64,000 nt of DNA from Streptosporangiaceae bacterium (GTDB lineage Bacteria > Actinomycetota > Actinomycetes > Streptosporangiales > Streptosporangiaceae): assembly GCA_019239975.1 (NCBI GenBank), contig JAFAZE010000003.1, forward strand, positions 1-64,000, in the 5' to 3' direction. Position 1 is the stretch's first letter. Each line of letters starts with the position of its first letter. Both the position numbers and the translations under genes were made by a program. The notes under the pieces were generated by a model. The model saw only the letters and a program-made list of their open reading frames with translations. It did no database searches and had not been told where the DNA came from. Shown in pieces: positions 1 through 8,053 of this stretch.

Positions 1-2
1 TG

Positions 3-107
3 GACCCCACCGGCCGCGGCCGCCAGCGGTGGACCAACCGGTGGAAGGCCGCCCTGAACGCCTTCGACATCACCTTCGACGGCCGCCTCAGCGCGGGACG
101 CAAGTAA
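3..107 (+). pseudogene. Transposase, C-terminal end (gene cut by window edge)
   Basis: The open frame enters from the left edge and stops at TAA 105-107. The last 34 residues include TNRWKAALNAFDITFDGRL, which looks like the extreme C-terminus of an insertion-sequence transposase; I cannot assign the family. It runs convergent to the recombinase gene on the other strand and overlaps its 3' end by about 20 bases, so this is probably the border of one mobile element abutting another. Whether the gene is intact upstream cannot be seen. Confidence 0.45.
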
Positions 108-2262
108 CAACAGAGGAAGAAGTTACACCGTTAAGTTGACAGACCCCTCGCCGGGGTGCGTCCGGGTCGCGCAGCGGCGGGTCGCCCGGGCCGTCGAGGG
201 GCTGTCCGAGGTCGGAGAGTAGTTTCTCGATGCGCTCGCTGGTGCACCGGTGGCGCTCGACCTCGCGGTCCCATCCGCGTGTGGCGGCATCGAGGGCGAG
301 CGTCCGCTCGATCTCGCGGCGGGCTCGCAGCCGGGGCGCGTACTCGGGCGTGGTGACGAACTTGGCGCAGGTCAGGTAGAGGTCGCACTCGCACGGGCCC
401 TCGGCGGGCAGGCGCAGGCAGCGGCCGAGCTCGAGCTCGGTCTTGAAGAAGTTGGTCTTGAGCCAGTCGATCGAGGCGTCCGGGAGCGCGCCGTTGCGCA
501 GTTCCTCGGCGGCCGGCCCGGCGATCGTCACTCCCGGCGCGAGCACGGCCCTGTAGTCGCGCAGCACTTCCTGGTCGCTGATCTGCGCGTAGACCAGGGC
601 CATGTTCACCGAGGTGTGGCCGAGCACCTTCATGATCGTGTGGAGTTTCGCGCCGCGCTCAGCCAGTTGCGTGCCCACGGTATGGCGGAAGCGGTGGGCG
701 GTCACCGTGCCCCGGCCGGAGCCGCCGCGTCCGCCGGGGCGGACCAGGCCGACGGCCTTGCAGGCGTCCTGAATCGGGCTCTCGAACAGGTAATGGCCGG
801 ACAGCAGCTTGCCGTGGCTCATGAACAGGTAGCGGATCTCCTCTCCGGTGCGCTCGTCGGTGAACGGCCGCTCGGGGGCGTCCTTGCGCAGGTCGATGAC
901 CGCCTGCAGCGCTCGCGCGGCGTCCTCGTGCAGCGGAACCACGCGCTCCTTGTAGGTCTTGCGGCCGGACAGGCGGAGCCGCGCGGTGCCGTCGGGGTAG
1001 CGGTCCAGGCAGTCAACCGGCAGGCGCCTGATCTCGTCGCGGCGGGCGCCGGACCAGCGGGCCACCAGCAGCGCGGCCCGCTGGAACGGGCAGGCCAGGG
1101 CATCGATGAGCGGCATGAGCTGGTCGAGCTCATGGTCGGGTATAAACCGGGGCACCTTCTCCACATACTTGGGCGCGTCCCCGGCACCGATCAGCGTGTG
1201 GCCGGGCACGTCGGGGTACTGCCAGGCGGCGGTGTCTCGGAAGAACTGGGAGAGCCCGGAAATGCGCTGGATGCGGGACATCACGCCCAGAGGCTTGCCG
1301 TCCGGCCGTCCGCTGGGCGCCTCAGCGATGTGCGCGATCCAGGCCAGGCAGTGGTTGCGGGTGACGTCGGCGAAGCTGGTGATCCCGGGGTGGTGCTCAG
1401 CGAGCCAGTCCCCGAAGACGCGCACCGCGAGCTCGAGCTTGTCCACCGTCGAGGGAGCGTCGGTCAGGCGGCGGGCGGCCAGCCACTTGTCGGCGGCGGC
1501 CTGCATGACCGGCGGCAGCGCCAGCGGCGGCTTGGTGGAGGGCATCAGCTTGCGCGGCTGGGTGTGCAGCTGGCCGCGGTGGAACAGGACGACCTGGAGC
1601 TGGTGCAGGTGGGTGATCCAGCCTTTGCCGGCGCCGTCCAGGAACTGCGCCCGTGACGGGTAGAACCGCTCGAGGTCGGGGTGGTCGGCGAAGACGCGGA
1701 TCGCCTGCAGGGCTTCGGCGATGTGGTCCTCGGTGATCGCGGCCACATCGAAGACCCCGGTGTGCAGAGCGATCCGGCTGACCGACCAGTGCATCGCCTG
1801 GCGCGCGGAGTTCGGGTTGAACCCCAGGGCCACGGCGTCGCCGACGAGCTGCGCGGTGCCCAGGTCGATGCCGAGGGCGGCGGCCGGGTCGACGATCCCG
1901 AGCTGGCCGGGAGCGAACAGCCACGGGTAGTCGAACGTGGCGTAGCCGCGCAGGCCCAGGTAGATCAGGTACGTCCGGGCACGGAAGGAGACTGGGAAGG
2001 ACGGGCGGTGGAACGGTTCCCCGAGAAGACGTCCGACCCGCTCGGCGAGGGGCTCGTCATACCAGCTGGCCAGACTCGGCCAGCGCTCGACAAACTGCCG
2101 CCGGTAGCGCACCTTCATCAGCTGGTACTGGCGGTTGCCCCCGGCCTGTTCTACGTGCGCCCGCCATTCCCCGGCCGGGCAATGCGTCGGCTCCGGCCGG
2201 GGAGCCGGCGGGGCAGACGGGGCGGCAAGCATCGCTGCAGTTGACACGTTCCGGCCGCTCAC
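88..2262 (-). CDS. Tyrosine recombinase, Tn554 TnpB-like (724 aa)
   Basis: This is a large tyrosine (lambda-integrase fold) recombinase. The catalytic set is visible: Arg in RWSGARRDEIRRLP (about residue 404), HRFRH (about 520), and LGHTSVNMALVYAQ with the nucleophile Tyr near 556. After the catalytic domain comes a Cys-bearing tail (CRLPAEGPCECDLYLTC, near 620) and a helical Arg/Glu-rich end, the layout of Tn554 TnpB and its actinobacterial relatives. The start is GTG 2262, because its GTGA overlaps the TGA stop of the upstream recombinase by 4 bases, a sign of translational coupling. The last residues (SSSVVTCVPR) read into the neighbouring element, so the native C-terminus may have been altered by that junction. 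Tn554 also has a small third gene, TnpC; none is seen downstream here. The family assignment is from remembered motifs. Confidence 0.85.
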   Translation of the reverse strand: MSGRNVSTAAMLAAPSAPPAPRPEPTHCPAGEWRAHVEQAGGNRQYQLMKVRYRRQFVERWPSLASWYDEPLAERVGRLLGEPFHRPSFPVSFRARTYLIYLGLRGYATFDYPWLFAPGQLGIVDPAAALGIDLGTAQLVGDAVALGFNPNSARQAMHWSVSRIALHTGVFDVAAITEDHIAEALQAIRVFADHPDLERFYPSRAQFLDGAGKGWITHLHQLQVVLFHRGQLHTQPRKLMPSTKPPLALPPVMQAAADKWLAARRLTDAPSTVDKLELAVRVFGDWLAEHHPGITSFADVTRNHCLAWIAHIAEAPSGRPDGKPLGVMSRIQRISGLSQFFRDTAAWQYPDVPGHTLIGAGDAPKYVEKVPRFIPDHELDQLMPLIDALACPFQRAALLVARWSGARRDEIRRLPVDCLDRYPDGTARLRLSGRKTYKERVVPLHEDAARALQAVIDLRKDAPERPFTDERTGEEIRYLFMSHGKLLSGHYLFESPIQDACKAVGLVRPGGRGGSGRGTVTAHRFRHTVGTQLAERGAKLHTIMKVLGHTSVNMALVYAQISDQEVLRDYRAVLAPGVTIAGPAAEELRNGALPDASIDWLKTNFFKTELELGRCLRLPAEGPCECDLYLTCAKFVTTPEYAPRLRARREIERTLALDAATRGWDREVERHRCTSERIEKLLSDLGQPLDGPGDPPLRDPDAPRRGVCQLNGVTSSSVVTCVPR

Positions 2263-3341
2263 CGGGCGGTCCGCTCGCCTGCGCCGCCGAGCGCGTCCAG
2301 TGCTCGGTGGTAGTCGGCGACTACGGCCGGGTCGGACACGCGCGTGTAGATGCGCGTGGACTCGGGTGAGGCGTGGCCGAGACGCTTTTGCAGGGTCAGT
2401 TCCCGCATGCCGCCCTCCCACATCTGGGTGGCGTGCGTATGGCGAAGTGCATGAGCAGTGACCCAGGGCTCGCGGATCCCGGCGCGGGTGGCAGCCCGGG
2501 AGAACATCCGTGCCAGCCCGTCGTAACCCAGCGGCTCAAGGCGGCGCTTACCGCGCCCGCCGATCAGGAACACCAGTGGGCTGTCGCTGTCCTGCGGGCG
2601 GGCGGTCATCACGTATTCGCTCAGCGCGGCCAGGGCCTCCGGCTCGTGGAGGTCGACGACCCGCTCGTAGCGGGACTTGGAGCGCGCGCCCTTGGGATGG
2701 TCGTCGCGGTGGCGCACCACGACCCGGCGTCGGCCATAGGCGATGTCGGCCAGGTGCAGGCCGAGGACCTCGCCGGGGCGCAGCCCGCCTTGCAGCATCA
2801 GCAGCACGATCGCCCGGTCACGGACCCGGCGCAGCTGGGCGAGCAGGGCCTTGAGCTGGGCGTCATCCAGCGGGCGCGGGACGCGCTGGACCGTCTTTAT
2901 GTGCACCGCGCGGCGGATGGGCCGCTGCCTGCTGGCCCGGCCCATGAACGGCCGGTGCCGCTCGGTGACCCGGGCCAGCGCCGGATCGGCACGCTTCTCC
3001 AGCGGATTGGCCTGATCCCACAGGCCGGACAGGATCGCGTACTCGTAGAACGATGACACGGCCGCCAAAATCCTGTTCACCGTGGAGGCCGCCAGCTTCG
3101 TCGCTGGCCGGTCCTCGTCGAGCGTCACCACCGATAGCGTCATGCGCCTGCGCGGGCGGTGGGACGGCACCGACCGCAGGTACTCCAGCAGCGCGATCGA
3201 GTGCTGCGGGCCGAAGCGGTCCCAGCTCAGGTCCTGCCCGGCGAGGAAGCGCCATAGGTGCCGCAGGTCGTACGCGTAGGACATCAGTGTGTTCGGCGAG
3301 CAGTCGCGGGCCGCCAGGAACCGGAGAAAACCCGAGACCAC
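2259..3341 (-). CDS. Tyrosine recombinase, Tn554 TnpA-like (about 360 aa)
   Basis: This is the first member of a two-recombinase cassette. It has an N-terminal SAM-like core-binding domain (FLRFLAARDCSPNTLMSYAY) and a catalytic domain with GGLRPGEV (Arg near residue 185), HALRHTHAT (near 298) and RIYTRV (Tyr near 331). The start used here is GTG 3341, preceded by GGGGAG 9 bases upstream, giving 360 residues, close to the length of Tn554 TnpA. The reading frame continues upstream without a stop, and residues just before this start (IKVRLLDERGEPVE) look like the usual family N-terminus, but no ATG/GTG/TTG is available there. Either the native start was lost or an unusual one is used. Further upstream the frame passes into the Tn3 transposase remnant, so the element inserted there. 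Confidence 0.8.
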   Translation of the reverse strand: MVSGFLRFLAARDCSPNTLMSYAYDLRHLWRFLAGQDLSWDRFGPQHSIALLEYLRSVPSHRPRRRMTLSVVTLDEDRPATKLAASTVNRILAAVSSFYEYAILSGLWDQANPLEKRADPALARVTERHRPFMGRASRQRPIRRAVHIKTVQRVPRPLDDAQLKALLAQLRRVRDRAIVLLMLQGGLRPGEVLGLHLADIAYGRRRVVVRHRDDHPKGARSKSRYERVVDLHEPEALAALSEYVMTARPQDSDSPLVFLIGGRGKRRLEPLGYDGLARMFSRAATRAGIREPWVTAHALRHTHATQMWEGGMRELTLQKRLGHASPESTRIYTRVSDPAVVADYHRALDALGGAGERTAR

Positions 3342-3479
3342 CTCGACCGGCTCCCCGCGCTCGTCGAGTAGCCGGACCTTGATGGACCCGTCGTCCTCGC
3401 TCTGTTGATCGGCACCCCCGTGACGCTCCGCCCGACGGCCGCCGCGGCCGCCGCGCCCCGCCAGTGGGGCGCGTGGTGT

Positions 3480-5866
3480 CCAGGTAACCAAATACGAGGC
3501 GGTGTCGGTCGCGATCATCTCGGGTTTCGGCCCGGCGTCGAGGTTGAGCATGGTGTCCAGGATGTGCAGCGAGTCGCGCATCGTGCCGGGCACCACCACG
3601 GCGCCGATCCCGGCGACCTGGTCGTTGATCGCGTTGAGCCACGTCACGCCCTTGCCTCTTCCGAAGTACCGGGGCTGGGCAGGGCATTGAGTGTCTGCAC
3701 CGGGACGACGAACCGCAGCCCGTCGGCCGAGGCGACCAGGCCGCCGCCCCACAACTGGGCGACGCCGATCGAGGCCTGCGCGTCGACCAGCCGGGCGTTG
3801 GCCGCCGAGTGGGTGTCGGCGCGAAGGTAGTTCTGGTCGACGTGCGACAGCCGTCCACGGGTCAGCGCCGGGTTGTTCGGGTCGGTGACCGGGGTCAGCC
3901 CGACGTTGCACGCCTCGGCGACCAGCAGCGCGGCAATGCTGACCGGCAGCCCGTCCATCCGGGGGCCGCGTTCGCCGACGTGGGTGTACTCATCCAGGAA
4001 CCCGGTCCAGCCGTGCACCTCCAGCAGCAGGTCGGGCAGGTCGATGCGGGGCAGCATCGCCGTAACCGTCTCCCGCAGCAGGGCCAGCGACTCCGGCTCG
4101 CCGATGGCCTCCAGCCGGTCGACGGCCAGCCGTATCCGCCCGTCGTCCCCGGGCACCAGGCGCACCGGCCCGCCGACTCCGGCGCCGGCCATGCGGTCGG
4201 CGAGCAGCCGCCAGGCGGCATCCAGCTCCCGGACGAGCCCGCCCAGGTGCCGGTCGGCCGTCTCGGCCAGGCCGAGTCCGGTGAGGACTTCGCCGCGGAC
4301 GCTGTCCCAGCGGTCGCCGTCGAGCAGCTGGGCGCGCGGATCGGCCCACCGCACCGACGGGCTGGCGAAGATGTCGCGGCGGCGCAGCGCCCGGTGCAGC
4401 TGCTCCAGGATGCACAGCACGTAGGCGTCCCGGTCGGCGGCGTCCGCGGGAAGGCCCGGATTCCGGTAGACCGGCCGCTGCCAGGCGGCGGGCACCAGCG
4501 AAGCGGTGACCTCGTCGCGGCCGGCGTGCCGGGCTTTCACTCTGCGCCGGGCGAGCTCAGGCAGCCGGTGGACCTCGGCAAGCAGTCTCTCCCCGGCCGG
4601 GGCGGCGCCGAGCGGCAGAGCCTCGGCGAGCAGCTCCAGGAACGGGCGGACCACGCCATACCGGGCGGCCAGCGCCCCGCGCATCGCAGCGTCCTCGGCC
4701 GCGTCGTCCGGCACCAGTTCCTCCACCACGGCGACCGCGCTGAGCACGTCCTCGCGCGGCGCGACCCGCTCGACAGCCGACCATGCCGCCGAGGCGTCTA
4801 GCCATGCCCCGCCGTCGTCGAGGACAGCCAGCAGTGCCTTCGCCGCGCCGGCCAGCGTGGCCGACGCGCGCTCCAGCCGGGGCATCGCGGCCAGCCGCTC
4901 GGCGGCCGACGCGCGACGAGCTGCGCTGATCAGCCGGGTGGCCATGAGGACGTCGAACAGGTCCAGCGCGTCATCGACTGCGGCGGCTTCAAGGTGCCGG
5001 GCGGTGGCCAGCAGCGTGGCGGTCTTCCGTGGCTCGGCCAGGTCGCGCAGCGCCGGGGCCTTGGCCGCCAGGCCGTACCGGGCCAGCGCCGCCAGCCGGT
5101 TCGCCGGTACTGCCTCCACGCTCGCCGAGCGCGCTCCCAGCGCAAGGACTTCCGAGACCCGGTCCAGTGCGCCCGTCATCGCCTTTCCCGACGTGCGGCG
5201 CGGCGCCTGGCGCAGCCGCTCCAGCTCCGAGGCGCGCTAGCCGTCCGGCACCACCAGCAAGCCGCGCAGGCGCGATGGCAGCGCTGGGTCGGCGGCAGCC
5301 GCCGCGTCAGCCAGCACGCGGTGCATCCGGTCAGCCGCGCCATCGCGGACGCCGGCCACCAGGCGGGCCAGCACGCTCACCCCCGGCAGCAGCACCCGGT
5401 TATGGCGCAGCCAGCCCACCGCCTGCCCGAACAGCCGGTACGGCCCCTCCGCATGCGTCCACGCCCGGCCCTCAAGGAACCGGCGGAACCCGGCAGCGGC
5501 CTCCGGATCCTCGAAAACCCGGAACCCGTAAGCGTCCCGGAGCTCCCACGCATGCTCATACGCCGTCTTCGCACGGGCGGTGTACCGCTTCACGCACGAG
5601 GCGTCGGCAATCCCGAGCTGACCGGCCAGGTACTCCACCACAGGCCACGGCACGTCCAGCGGATCCTTGAGGAACACGCCGAGGTACCGCACCGTGGTGG
5701 CCTGGAGCACGAACCCGAGCCGGTTGTGATCACCCCGCCGGTCCCCGATCAGCATCTTGTCGGCGTCATCCAGCAGGAAGAACCGCTCCAGGTCCGCGCG
5801 TGACGGCACGCCATCGAAACGCCCGTACGCGGCGACCTGAGCATCAGTCAGAAACTCCACCGCCAC
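3480..5866 (-). pseudogene. tnpA: Tn3-family transposase TnpA, broken and truncated
   Basis: The fragment begins at GTG 5866 with the N-terminal DUF4158 region (AVEFLTDAQVAAYGRFDG, LFGQAVGWLRHNRVLLPG) and continues through the central region to the DDE domain. It is damaged in three ways: an in-frame amber TAG at 5237-5239 (the frame resumes at once with ASELERLR); a one-base frameshift in a C run near 3671-3674, after which the sequence continues as RYFGRGKGVTWLNAINDQ and VVPGTMRDSLHILD; and an abrupt end after ATDTASY (second catalytic Asp region) at about 3490, where the recombinase pair begins. The C-terminal third of a roughly 1000-residue protein is missing. It cannot make an active transposase. 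Identification rests on well-conserved Tn3 motifs. Confidence 0.9.
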
Positions 5867-5867
5867 G

Positions 5868-5905
5868 AACGGACCATAAACGATCCGTAACCGCGTGAGT
5901 ACCCC
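5868..5905. repeat. Candidate Tn3-family terminal inverted repeat
   Basis: Read on the minus strand, the 38 bases ending just before the tnpA start open with GGGGTACTCACGCGGTTACG. Tn3-family ends are typically about 38 bp and begin with GGGG. The position, immediately outside tnpA, is as expected for many Tn3 elements. The matching right end lies outside the window or was lost, so this is inferred from one end only. Confidence 0.45.
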
Positions 5906-5926
5906 AAATCTGACCGACTCGGGCAG

Positions 5927-6637
5927 CTAGTTCAGGGAAGCAAGATCATCGCTAGCGCCAACGGCTGCATGAATCCTCCTCGCACCCGATCCCACGTCGG
6001 AGGCGGCCCAGAACACCTCGCCCGGCTTGGTGTCGTAAGTGTTTTCCATGCTCCACCGCAGCGCGACCGCGTGGCCGCCGTTGTCGCGGGCCACGCCTTT
6101 GGGCCTGGCGGTGGTCCCGGACGTGTACAGGATGTACAGCGGATCGGTGGCCGCGACCGGGACGCAGTCCGCGGGTTCCGCCCCGGCCATCGCCTCCCCC
6201 CAGTCCAGGTCGCGGCCGGGCACCAGGGCGGCCGGCGCCTGCGGCCGCTGCAGGATCACGCACCGGTCCGGCTTGCGGCGGGCCAGGGTGATGGCCCGGT
6301 CCAGGATCGGCTTGTACTCGACGATGCGGCTGACCTCGATGCCGCAGGACGCCGAGACCACCACCTTCGGCGTGGCGTCATCGATCCGGGTCGCCAGCTC
6401 GTGGGCCGCGAAGCCGCCGAACACCACCGAGTGCACCGCACCGATCCGCGCGCACGCCAGCATCGCGATCGCCGCCTCGGGGATCATCGGCAGATAGATG
6501 ACCACCCGGTCGCCCTGACCGACCCCCAGGCCGCGCAGCATCGGCCAGGCTGCGGCTGGACGCTTCCGCGTAGCGGCCCATGACGTCCTCCTCGCCGCTC
6601 GCTTTAGCCGAGGATAAACCAGCTGCTTCAAAGCCAC
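5927..6637 (-). pseudogene. Acetyl/propionyl-CoA synthetase fragment
   Basis: The recognisable core runs from LGVGQGDRVVIYLPMIPEAA through FGGFAAHELATRIDDA and the P-loop-like YILYTSGTTARPKG to GEVFWAASDVG. These are hallmarks of acyl-CoA synthetases of the Acs/PrpE type, which make acyl-AMP and then acyl-CoA. The first 80 or so residues of the family are replaced by unrelated sequence, and after WAASDVG (about 5995) the homology stops and the frame ends 22 codons later. Only about 190 of more than 600 residues survive. The break lies about 90 bases outside the Tn3 end, so transposition into this gene followed by deletion is a reasonable explanation. Confidence 0.85.
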
Positions 6638-6661
6638 GCAGTGCCGTCCCCGGAATTTCTG

Positions 6662-7102
6662 TCAGGCGTGGCGATCCCGCGGAATGATGACGACCGGGCA
6701 GTGTGCGTGGTGGGCCACCTGGCTACTGACCGATCCCATCAGCAGGCGGGCGAAGCCGCCCGCGCCGCGCGAGCCGACAACGATCATGTCGGCGTCCTTG
6801 GCCGCGCTGAGGATCTCCTCGGCGGGAGTACCGCTGACCGCCTTGACGGTGACCGGCCCGGGCCGGTCACCGTCAAGAGCGGCGAGTGCCTTGTCGGTTG
6901 CTTCCTGGGCGGCCTGCTGGGACTTCTCGGTGAGGGCGTGGTCTTCGGGGTAGGCGACCGCGCTTCCCAGATAGCCCACGACGACCTGGTGGACGGTGAG
7001 GACGGTGAGCGGCATGTGCCGGATCGCCGCCTCGTTCATGGCCCATTCGAGGGCACGCCGGGAATAGCCGGAGCCGTCTATTCCGACGATGATTCCAGGC
7101 AT
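6662..7102 (-). CDS. Universal stress protein, single UspA domain
   Basis: This is a 146-residue UspA-fold protein. The N-terminus [20 protein letters not shown] is the usual first strand and helix, and [19 protein letters not shown] matches the ATP-binding G-2x-G-9x-G(S/T) signature near the C-terminus. ATG 7102 is chosen because AAGGAGAG lies about 6 bases upstream; a longer open frame exists but reads into the regulatory region. It is divergent from devR, and a DevR-box-like site lies between them. In mycobacteria several Usp genes belong to the DosR/DevR dormancy regulon, so a role in hypoxic or stationary-phase survival is inferred from context. Confidence 0.9.
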   Translation of the reverse strand: MPGIIVGIDGSGYSRRALEWAMNEAAIRHMPLTVLTVHQVVVGYLGSAVAYPEDHALTEKSQQAAQEATDKALAALDGDRPGPVTVKAVSGTPAEEILSAAKDADMIVVGSRGAGGFARLLMGSVSSQVAHHAHCPVVIIPRDRHA

Positions 7103-7245
7103 TTCGTCTCTCCTTGAGAGGTACCTCTGCACCGTAGGTAACGGTGCATTGCCACTATTGACACTAGGCGCGGCGGCACCCCCCAGGCAGGGGCGGAGGA
7201 TCTCGCGAACGGAGTCTTCCGGCATGGACGTTGGTCCCCCTGCCC

Positions 7246-7258
7246 GGGACTTTGGCCC
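7246..7258. promoter_or_regulatory. DevR/DosR-box-like site between usp and devR
   Basis: GGGACTTTGGCCC matches the core of the DosR consensus (GGGAC-3-GTCCC) with one deviation in the right half. It lies 144 bases upstream of the usp start and 92 upstream of the devR start, so it could serve either gene. It is a sequence match only. Confidence 0.6.
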
Positions 7259-7349
7259 ATATTCGCGTACTGGCGGGCTGGCTAGAGTAGAGGTGAAACA
7301 CGGCCCGTTCTGCATAAAAATCGGGTCACCAGCGAGGTCAGGAGTCACG

Positions 7350-8051
7350 GTGACAAGCCCGGTCAGCGACACCAGGTCAGCAAATGGGGCAGGGAAACCG
7401 ATCACGGTGTTCCTGCTGGACGATCACGAGGTCGTCCGCCGGGGCGTGCGTGACCTGCTGGAGGCCGAGCCGGACATCCGGGTGGCCGGCGAGGCCGGCA
7501 CGGCGTCATCGGCGCTGGCTCGCATCCCGGCGCTGCGGCCCGATGTGGCGGTGCTGGACGTTCGGCTGCCGGACGGCGACGGGGTGAGCGTGTGCCGGGA
7601 GATCCGCTCGCGGATGCCGGGGGTGGCGTGCCTGATGCTCACGTCGTTCGGCGATGACGAGGCGCTGTTCGACGCGATCATGGCGGGCGCGGCCGGGTAC
7701 GTGCTCAAGCAGATCCGCGGCACCGACCTGGTCGGCGCGGTGCGCACGGTCGCGTCCGGCCAGTCCATGCTGGACCCGCAGGCGGCGAGCCAGCTGATGG
7801 CCAGGCTGCGTGAGGCGTCCGCCCGGCGGGATCCGCTGGCCGGGCTGACCGGGCAGGAGCGCAGGATCCTGGAGCTGATCGGGGAGGGGCTGACCAACCG
7901 GCAGATCGGCGAGCGCCTGTTCCTGGCCGAGAAGACCGTCAAGAACTACGTGTCCGCGCTGTTCGCGAAGCTCGGCATGGAGCGGCGCACGCAGGCGGCC
8001 GCGTACGCCGCCCGGGTCTTCGGCGAACAGTACGGCGCGGACGGGGACTGA
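7350..8051 (+). CDS. devR: DevR/DosR-type response regulator (NarL family)
   Basis: This 233-residue protein has a receiver domain ([17 protein letters not shown]; phospho-acceptor Asp in [13 protein letters not shown] near residue 70; Lys in GYVLKQ) and a C-terminal LuxR helix-turn-helix ([20 protein letters not shown], then [10 protein letters not shown]). The last stretch is almost the same as mycobacterial DevR, which binds boxes upstream of hypoxia genes. GTG 7350 is chosen because AGGAG lies 6 bases upstream; this leaves a short extra N-terminus before the receiver. The gene is convergent with devS, with only two bases between the stop codons, unlike the devRS operon of mycobacteria. 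Two DevR-box-like sequences nearby (7246-7258 and 9925-9942) suggest autoregulation and control of the cytochrome b gene. Confidence 0.9.
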   Translation: MTSPVSDTRSANGAGKPITVFLLDDHEVVRRGVRDLLEAEPDIRVAGEAGTASSALARIPALRPDVAVLDVRLPDGDGVSVCREIRSRMPGVACLMLTSFGDDEALFDAIMAGAAGYVLKQIRGTDLVGAVRTVASGQSMLDPQAASQLMARLREASARRDPLAGLTGQERRILELIGEGLTNRQIGERLFLAEKTVKNYVSALFAKLGMERRTQAAAYAARVFGEQYGADGD

Positions 8052-8053
8052 GG

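Noticed and set aside
250-1656. 468-codon plus-strand frame opposite the recombinase gene
   Set aside because: It is a GC-driven shadow of the minus-strand gene; composition is repetitive Gly/Ala/Arg/Val and no family is visible.
1-5905. Integrative conjugative element or prophage
   Set aside because: Apart from the recombinases and the Tn3 remnant, there are no relaxase, replication, tail or packaging genes; transposon nesting explains the data.
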